From the NCBI GenBank assembly GCA_029942215.1, contig JAOZTM010000005.1, positions 1-12,520 of the forward strand: a stretch of 12,520 bases of DNA, read 5' to 3'. The translations under genes and the position numbers were made by a program. A model generated the notes under the pieces. It did no database searches, was not told where the DNA came from, and saw nothing but the letters and a program-made list of their open reading frames with translations. This DNA comes from Metamycoplasmataceae bacterium. Its GTDB lineage: Bacteria > Bacillota_I > Bacilli_A > Mycoplasmatales > Metamycoplasmataceae. This document shows, in pieces, positions 7,953 to 12,520 of this stretch; position 1 is the stretch's first letter, and every line of letters begins with the position of its first letter.

Positions 7953-8756
7953 ATGACTTTATCTATTGCTTATGTAATTCCCTTATTGATACTGATTGGT
8001 TTTTTAACATCAATCCTTTCATCAATCATTGGTCTTGGTGCAGGTCTTGTTTCAATTCCTTTAATATTACTTTTAGTAAATTCAGATACTGTAGTTGCTA
8101 AATCAATTGCTTATGTATCGATCTTCGCACTATCTGCATTTGCTTTATATAAATATATAAGACTTAAAAGATTTCCTCAGTGAGACAAAACAATGTTGGT
8201 TGGACTTGGTGCTGTACCAATAAGTGTTATCTCTGTTTTATACATAGGACCACTTCTTGTTAATTACAAAGTAATCTTCAACATATTGTTTGCAGCTCTT
8301 ACTGTTATTGTTATCTTATTGATTAACTTCAAAGATAAAATAAGAATTAACATTCCAACTTATCTACTTCCAGTAATGGGAATGATAATTGGATTAAGTT
8401 CTGGAGCTCTTGGAATTTCAGGTGGAGTCTTATTCATTCCTTTACTAGTAATAGGTCGAGGAATGACTTTAAAAGACGCAGCTGTAAATTCCATTATGTT
8501 GACACTGATGATTTCATTCGCCAACATAATGACAGGAATTGGAACTGGAAGTTATTCACACTTTGAATCAAACGGATTCCCATGATACCTTCCATTGATA
8601 ATAATTGCAGGTTCAATACCCGGTGCATTGATTGGTCCTATGATTTCTAAAAGAATTCAACATAATCATGTGCAACTCATACTTAACATAGTCCTATCAG
8701 GAGTTGTTGTATGAGAAGTCACAAGTGCGATATTAATCTCACAAGGAATAATGTAA
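7953..8756 (+). CDS. TauE/SafE-family membrane permease
   Basis: This is a 267-residue, very hydrophobic protein with about eight membrane segments. It carries the duplicated Gly-rich signature of the TauE/SafE (DUF81) family: GLGAGLVSIP (about 27-36) and GALGISGGVLFIP (about 151-163). Family members export sulfite, sulfoacetate or other small organosulfur anions in other bacteria; the substrate here cannot be told. Three TGA codons encode Trp (8181, 8583, 8712). AAAGGAG (7942-7948) lies 4 nt before the ATG and the gene starts 13 nt after aspS, so it is the third gene of the hisS-aspS operon. It ends at a bidirectional terminator. Its placement with tRNA synthetases does not explain its function. 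Confidence 0.8.
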
Positions 8757-8760
8757 AAAT

Positions 8761-8789
8761 AAAAACGCTATCATTCGATGCGTTTTTTT
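8761..8789. terminator. Bidirectional terminator between convergent genes
   Basis: AAAAACGC (8761-8768) pairs with GCGTTTTT (8780-8787), extended by ATC/GAT across a bulged T, with the small loop ATTC. Runs of A on the left and T on the right let it end the TauE-like operon on the plus strand and the small membrane gene on the minus strand. The last minus-strand codons and stop lie inside the hairpin. Confidence 0.8.
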
Positions 8790-9154
8790 GGTTCTTCTTG
8801 AGACAAGTCATATTCTTCTAATTTCTTTTCAAACAGCTTAAGCTTTTCTTTTGAATAGAACCCTCTAAACTTTGTTTCATCTACAAGATTTCTAAATGGA
8901 GCTATTAATACAGCAGGTAGATCCATCTCTAATCTTTTAAGATGTAAGAAGTTTTGTGAGAGTGCAAATCAGAAGAAAGGAAGAATGACAAGACCAAGAA
9001 GAGAATAGGCGTTGTTGAATAAGAATAAAGTAACAAAGAATGTAGAAAGAACAACTAAAGTGAATACAAAAGCAAATATTACTATCTGTACTCTTCACTT
9101 AAGTTGTATTTTTAGTTTTCTTAAAAATCTAGCTTTTCTCTCTGAATAGTTCAT
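8768..9154 (-). CDS. Small two-helix membrane protein, unknown function
   Basis: I do not recognise this protein. It is 128 residues with three TGA-encoded Trp, which hides it under the standard code. A basic N-terminus (MNYSERKARFLRKLKIQLKW) leads to two membrane segments, about 23-47 and 50-68, joined by a short NNAYS turn. A charged C-terminal tail follows (about 73-128, rich in Lys and Glu), ending KKRIEW before TAG. The tail could form a helix or coiled coil on the cytoplasmic face. A perfect TATAAT (9161-9166, minus strand) lies 6 nt before the ATG with no ribosome binding site. The gene runs towards the TauE-like gene and shares its terminator. Hydrophobic pattern, frame integrity and codon use (AGA, TGA) support a real gene. 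Confidence 0.75.
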
Positions 9155-9160
9155 GTCACT

Positions 9161-9166
9161 ATTATA
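9161..9166 (-). promoter_or_regulatory. -10 box for leaderless minus-strand gene
   Basis: Read on the minus strand this is a perfect TATAAT followed by AGTGAC and the ATG at 9154. Transcription should begin at or beside the start codon. No clear -35 is seen. Confidence 0.55.
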
Positions 9167-9269
9167 GAACACTTGGTATTTATTTAATTTTCTTTTTATT
9201 GGGAGCACTTTTTTATACATATAGAGATGGAGATATAAAGTAAAAAAAGAGGTCGAAAAAATATCTATG

Positions 9270-9275
9270 TATAAT
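9270..9275 (+). promoter_or_regulatory. Putative -10 box for the repeat-protein gene
   Basis: A perfect TATAAT on the plus strand lies in the 174-bp region between divergent genes. It would give a leader of about 47 nt to the ATG at 9329. There is no clear -35. Confidence 0.4.
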
Positions 9276-9328
9276 TGAGTAGTAGAAGTTATCGATATTT
9301 TTGATCTGTTATCCCCAGAAAGTGGACT

Positions 9329-9709
9329 ATGGAATTGAATTTAAACCAAAAGAAAATATTGAAATACTTAGCAAACAAGGATGTAGTTGTTAAAACAACA
9401 GATAAACCATTCGAGTTTGTAATTAACCTAAAGGAGGTAATAGTGAATAAGAAATTCGAAACAAAAGTTTTAGACTTTATTGATAATCAAAATTCTTTCA
9501 ACTCAGCAGTTCTTAAATTTATTGAAGAACAAAAAGTATTTAATGGTGTTGTAACAACATTCATGCAAGAACAAAAAGTATTTAATGCTGAAATTTCAGA
9601 ATTTATGCAAGACCAGAAAGTATTTAATGCTGAAGTTTCAGAATTCATGCAAGAACAAAAAGTGTTCAACAAAGCTATTGCCGAACATACCAACTTTAAA
9701 ATGTCTTAG
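9329..9709 (+). CDS. Coiled-coil repeat protein, unknown function
   Basis: I do not recognise a family. The 126-residue protein has a mixed N-terminal part (1-48) and then five tandem 14-residue repeats (49-118) of the type EFMQEQKVFNAEIS, with a short tail ending NFKMS. A 14-residue period is two heptads and puts Phe and Val/Ile on one face, so a coiled coil is likely. There is no signal peptide, membrane helix, Cys or Trp. Short coiled-coil proteins of unknown role are common in mycoplasmas; the architecture recalls the DUF16/UPF0134 proteins of M. pneumoniae, but I see no sequence match. The ATG is preceded by a partial ribosome site AGAAAG (9317-9322). An in-frame GTG at 9443 has a far better one and would give an 88-residue form with the repeats only. 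Confidence 0.7.
   Translation: MELNLNQKKILKYLANKDVVVKTTDKPFEFVINLKEVIVNKKFETKVLDFIDNQNSFNSAVLKFIEEQKVFNGVVTTFMQEQKVFNAEISEFMQDQKVFNAEVSEFMQEQKVFNKAIAEHTNFKMS
9431..9445 (+). promoter_or_regulatory. Strong internal ribosome site with GTG start
   Basis: AAGGAGG (9431-9437), a full anti-16S match, stands 5 nt before an in-frame GTG (9443-9445) within the repeat-protein gene. It may be the true start, or a second start for a shorter form, or simply the codons for LKEV. Confidence 0.45.
9473..9682 (+). repeat. Five tandem 42-nt coding repeats
   Basis: Units start at 9473, 9515, 9557, 9599 and 9641. Units 3 and 4 are nearly identical in DNA; units 1 and 2 have diverged and the end of unit 5 differs. 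Their peptide forms begin DFIDNQ, KFIEEQ, TFMQEQ, EFMQDQ and EFMQEQ. The pattern suggests recent duplication in the middle of the array, with older edges, and possible copy-number change between strains. Confidence 0.9.
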
Positions 9710-9728
9710 AAAGAACCAATTCACTTGG

Positions 9729-9734
9729 TATAAT
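9729..9734 (+). promoter_or_regulatory. -10 box for leaderless lspA mRNA
   Basis: A perfect TATAAT lies 7 nt before the lspA ATG, 19 nt after the repeat-protein stop. TTAGAA (9706-9711) is a poor -35 candidate with 17-nt spacing. No Shine-Dalgarno is present. Confidence 0.6.
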
Positions 9735-9741
9735 TTTAATT

Positions 9742-10230
9742 ATGAATAAGTACCTTAAAAAACTAATTTGATTCACAGTGTTCTTCTCACTATTTTTAAT
9801 CTTTGATTTACTACTAAAGCATTTCTATTTCAATGGAGCAGGGTTAACAGAAGCTTCTCCAACTGGAAGCGAACAGGAAAACTGAACTGTATTAGGGATA
9901 AGATCTAACGCACACTTCGGATCTACAATTCTTGATTTCTTTCATGTATCAATCTCTCACACTTGAAGTGTTGTAATGTTTGTTGGTATTGCAGCTATGT
10001 TCTTAGCAATGATGTTGTTTGCTAATAACAAGGTAGCATTGATTGCTTTCTCAATTGCTTTAGCTGGAATATTCGGTAACGGACTTGATGTTGTCTATAA
10101 AGGCTTTGTAAGAAACATATTCTTTATGCCATGACATGATTCAGGAACATTCAACTTCGCTGATGTACTGATAGTTACTGCAGCACCTATAGCAGCAGTT
10201 GCTACTATGTGAACTGCTTTTAAGAAGTAA
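9742..10230 (+). CDS. lspA: Lipoprotein signal peptidase (signal peptidase II)
   Basis: LspA is a membrane aspartyl protease that cleaves the signal peptide of diacylglyceryl-modified prolipoproteins; mycoplasma surfaces are rich in such lipoproteins. The 162-residue product has about four membrane helices and five TGA-encoded Trp, so it is invisible as one gene under the standard code. Family residues visible in order: FDLLLK (21-26), the SNAHFG box (55-60; SNxGAAFG in most relatives), GNGLD with catalytic Asp116, and FNFADV with catalytic Asp141. The segment between the two Asp, YKGFVRNIFF, is typical. The start is the only ATG before the first helix. It follows TATAAT by 7 nt without a ribosome site, so a leaderless mRNA is predicted. 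Confidence 0.93.
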
Positions 10231-10237
10231 TTCATTG

Positions 10238-10243
10238 TATAAT
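10238..10243 (+). promoter_or_regulatory. -10 box for leaderless tex mRNA
   Basis: A perfect TATAAT begins 8 nt after the lspA stop and ends 6 nt before the tex ATG (10250). The transcript should start at or next to the ATG. No Shine-Dalgarno is present. Confidence 0.6.
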
Positions 10244-10249
10244 TAATCT

Positions 10250-12382
10250 ATGTTAAATTCAATACTACAAGTAAGTACTACTTTAAAGATTTCTGAAAAA
10301 CAAGTAAGAACTGTTTTAGAACTTTTGGGCGAAGGCGCAACAGTTCCTTTTATTGCTCGTTATAGACAAGCACAAACTAATGGGCTTGACGAAGAACAAA
10401 TAGAAGCAATAAATGTTTCTTACAGTTATTCAATTGAATTGAACAAGAGGAAAGAAGCAATCATTAAACTTTTAGTTGAAAAAGATTTAATGACTAATGA
10501 ATTGAAGAGTGCTATTAATTCAGCAACTTCAAAATCAGAACTTGAGTCTATCTACGAACCTTTCAAAGAAGGGAAGATGACTAAAGCTACAAAAGCTATT
10601 GAGCTTGGTCTTGAACCTTTAGCTAAAGCTATATGAGAAAATGAAGATACTTCTTTTGATCCTATTGCTGAAGCGAACAACTATATAACAGCAGAAGTAA
10701 AGACTGCAGCATTTGCTATTGAGCAAGCACAACTAATCATTGCTCAATGAATATCTCAGAACGCAACCATTAGAAAAATGATTAAGGAAGAGATATCAAC
10801 AAATGGTTATATAGCTTCAAAGAAGAAAAAGAATGCAGAGGATGAAAAAGAAAGATTCTCTCAGTACTATGATCAAAAAGAATTGATTAAGAAAATTCCT
10901 AATCATAGAGTCTTAGCTATGAGTAGAGCAGAGAAGTTAAAGATAGTTAATGTTGCTTTTGACTTTAACGAAACTTCACTAGCCAACAAAGTTGTAAATT
11001 TCTTAAGTAAGCCAATGAGCGTAGCTGATGTTATTAAAGAAGCTTTAGATGACTCTTTAAAAAGATTGGTTTACCCATCTATTAAAAGAGAGATAAGAAA
11101 AGAGCTTTTTGAAAGAGCTGAGAAATCTGCAATCAATTTATTTGCAAACAATCTTGAAGAGATGCTTTTAGCACCTTCTATAAAAGACGCAGTTGTTTTA
11201 TCTATAGACCCAGCTTTTGCATCAGGATGTAAAGTTGCAGTCTTAGCTAAAAACGGAGACGTGCTAAAAATAGATTTAATTAAACCAACACCTCCTCACA
11301 ATCAAATAGATAAATCAGAAGTAATAATCAATTCATTAATAGATGCACATGGTGTAACTATTATTGTTATTGGAAACGGTACTGCTTCAAGAGAAACTGA
11401 AGCGTTTGTTGCAAACCTTCTAAAGAAGAGAACTGATTCAATATCATTTGCAATAGTTTCTGAAGTAGGGGCTTCTGTTTATTCAGCTTCTAAAATTGCT
11501 ATTAAAGAATTCCCTGATTTATCAGTTGAACAAAGATCTGCCATTAACATCGGAAGAAGATTCCAAGACCCATTAAATGAATTGGTAAAGATTGATCCTA
11601 AAGCAATTGGTGTTGGACAATACCAACACGATATTAATCAAGGCGAACTTTCTTCAGCTCTTGAATTCAAAGTAAACAAAGTAGTTAATACAATAGGAGT
11701 TAATATAAATACAGCTACTCCTGAAATACTTTCTTATATTGCTGGTATCTCTCAAAAGGTAGCAGACAATATAATTGAATACAGAAAAGAAAATGGAGCT
11801 TTCATTAATAGAAAGCAAATTAAGAAAGTTAAAGGACTAGGAGCTAAATCATATGAACAAGCTATTGGATTCTTAAGAATACATAACTCAAAGCTTTTCT
11901 ATGACAAGACACAGATTCACCCTGAGTCATATAAATTAGCTGATAGCATTGTTAATGAATTAAATATAGACTTAACAAACATTGACAAGTCTTTATTAGT
12001 AGATTTAGATTTCCAATCATTAGCTACTAAACTTGAAAGTAATATCTTTGATATCAAGTTGATAGTTGATTCAATTAAAGATCCAGGAAAAGACATTCGT
12101 TCAGATAGAGATGGGCCTTTACTTAAAACTGATGTTCTTAAAATAGAAGATCTAAAAGAAGGAATGGAACTTGAAGGAACTATTCAAAACATTACCGACT
12201 TTGGAGCTTTTGTTTACATCGGACTTAAGGAAGCTGCTTTAATTCATATTTCAAAACTATCAGATAAATTTATTTCACATCCTTCGGATATAGTGAAAAC
12301 AGGAGAAAATGTTAAAATTGAAATATTAGGTATTGAAATCGAAAGAGGAAGGATACAAGCAAAACTGGTGCACAATGGGTAG
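10250..12382 (+). CDS. tex: Tex-family S1 RNA-binding protein
   Basis: Tex is a conserved cytosolic nucleic-acid-binding protein related to eukaryotic Spt6 and linked to transcription. Its precise role in Mollicutes is unclear. The intact frame is 710 residues, close to the family norm, with TGA-encoded Trp at 10634 and 10748. Domains in order: helical Tex N-region (about 1-250; VPFIARYRQ near residue 35), a YqgF/RNase H-like domain starting SIDPAFASGCKVAV (about 318-331), helix-hairpin-helix region with INTATPEIL and VKGLGAKSYEQAI (about 486-544), and a C-terminal S1 domain with GTIQNITDFGAFVYIG (about 643-658). The YqgF catalytic acids are probably not used, as in other Tex proteins. The start follows TATAAT by 6 nt with no ribosome site. 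The 3' end overlaps the next gene by 8 nt. Confidence 0.95.
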
Positions 12383-12520
12383 AAAAATAAATAATTCATT
12401 TGATGACGAGTATAGATCTCCAATTCAAATAGCAAACGATAAAATGAAAAGATTGAAAATCAAGAAGAATAGTTCAAGAGTTAATTGAATGATTTTTTCT
12501 GGAATCATTTTACTTGCAAA
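12375..12520 (+). CDS. Partial membrane-anchored protein, unknown
   Basis: An open frame starts at an ATG overlapping the tex stop by 8 nt and runs off the end of the window (48 codons seen). It begins with a polar, Lys/Arg-rich segment of about 38 residues (MGRKINNSFDDEYRSP and onward), then a TGA-encoded Trp, and enters a hydrophobic helix MIFSGIILLA. This fits a single-pass or multi-pass membrane protein with a cytoplasmic N-terminus. No good Shine-Dalgarno is obvious, so translation is probably coupled to tex. The function cannot be judged from this fragment. Confidence 0.6.

Noticed and set aside
9473..9682. Tandem repeats as a CRISPR array
   Set aside because: The units are directly adjacent coding repeats of 42 nt with no unique spacers, and they keep an open frame with a clear peptide pattern.
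9487..9693. Long minus-strand open frame opposite the repeat protein
   Set aside because: It simply mirrors the repeated codons of the plus-strand gene, has no ribosome site or promoter, and shows no independent protein features.
9170..9731. Direct repeat CACTTGGTAT at 9170-9179 and 9722-9731 as attachment-site-like flanks of the repeat-protein gene
   Set aside because: A 10-bp match is expected many times by chance in an AT-rich window of this length, and no integrase, inverted ends or other mobile signs are present.

Overview
The window is chromosomal DNA from a Mollicute (Mycoplasma-like bacterium). It is AT-rich, and tryptophan is encoded almost entirely by TGA: I count about 27 in-frame TGA codons at plausible Trp sites against one clear TGG (in secDF). 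Every gene broken into pieces under the standard code (secDF, hisS, aspS, the TauE-like gene, lspA, tex, a small minus-strand gene) becomes one intact reading frame under translation table 4. Arginine is nearly always AGA, with few CGT. The species cannot be named from the sequence alone.

Layout. Positions 1-22 hold the terminator of an upstream gene. upp (uracil salvage) is followed by a weak terminator, then the overlapping pair ruvA-ruvB (Holliday-junction branch migration) and a fused secDF (protein-export motor, 843 aa). A new promoter just after secDF starts a roughly 130-nt leader with a terminator and a T-box-like motif. It precedes the operon hisS-aspS-(TauE/SafE-like membrane protein). 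That operon ends at a bidirectional terminator shared with a convergent small two-helix membrane protein on the minus strand. The accessory-looking part follows: a 174-bp divergent intergenic region and a short coiled-coil protein with five 14-residue repeats and two candidate starts. Then come lspA (lipoprotein signal peptidase), tex (S1 RNA-binding protein) and the beginning of another membrane-anchored protein overlapping the tex stop.

How the genes relate. Most are core housekeeping: nucleotide salvage, recombination, export (SecDF pulls proteins through the membrane, LspA matures exported lipoproteins) and aminoacylation. Four genes (secDF, the minus-strand gene, lspA, tex) share one promoter layout: a perfect TATAAT box 6-7 nt before the ATG and no ribosome binding site, which predicts leaderless mRNAs. 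Other genes (upp, hisS, aspS, the TauE-like gene) have good Shine-Dalgarno sequences.

The points most worth a second look are the short T-box-like hisS leader, the leaderless promoters, a sharply bounded run of foreign-looking codons inside secDF, and the repeat protein. I saw no mobile elements, CRISPR arrays, tRNA or rRNA genes.
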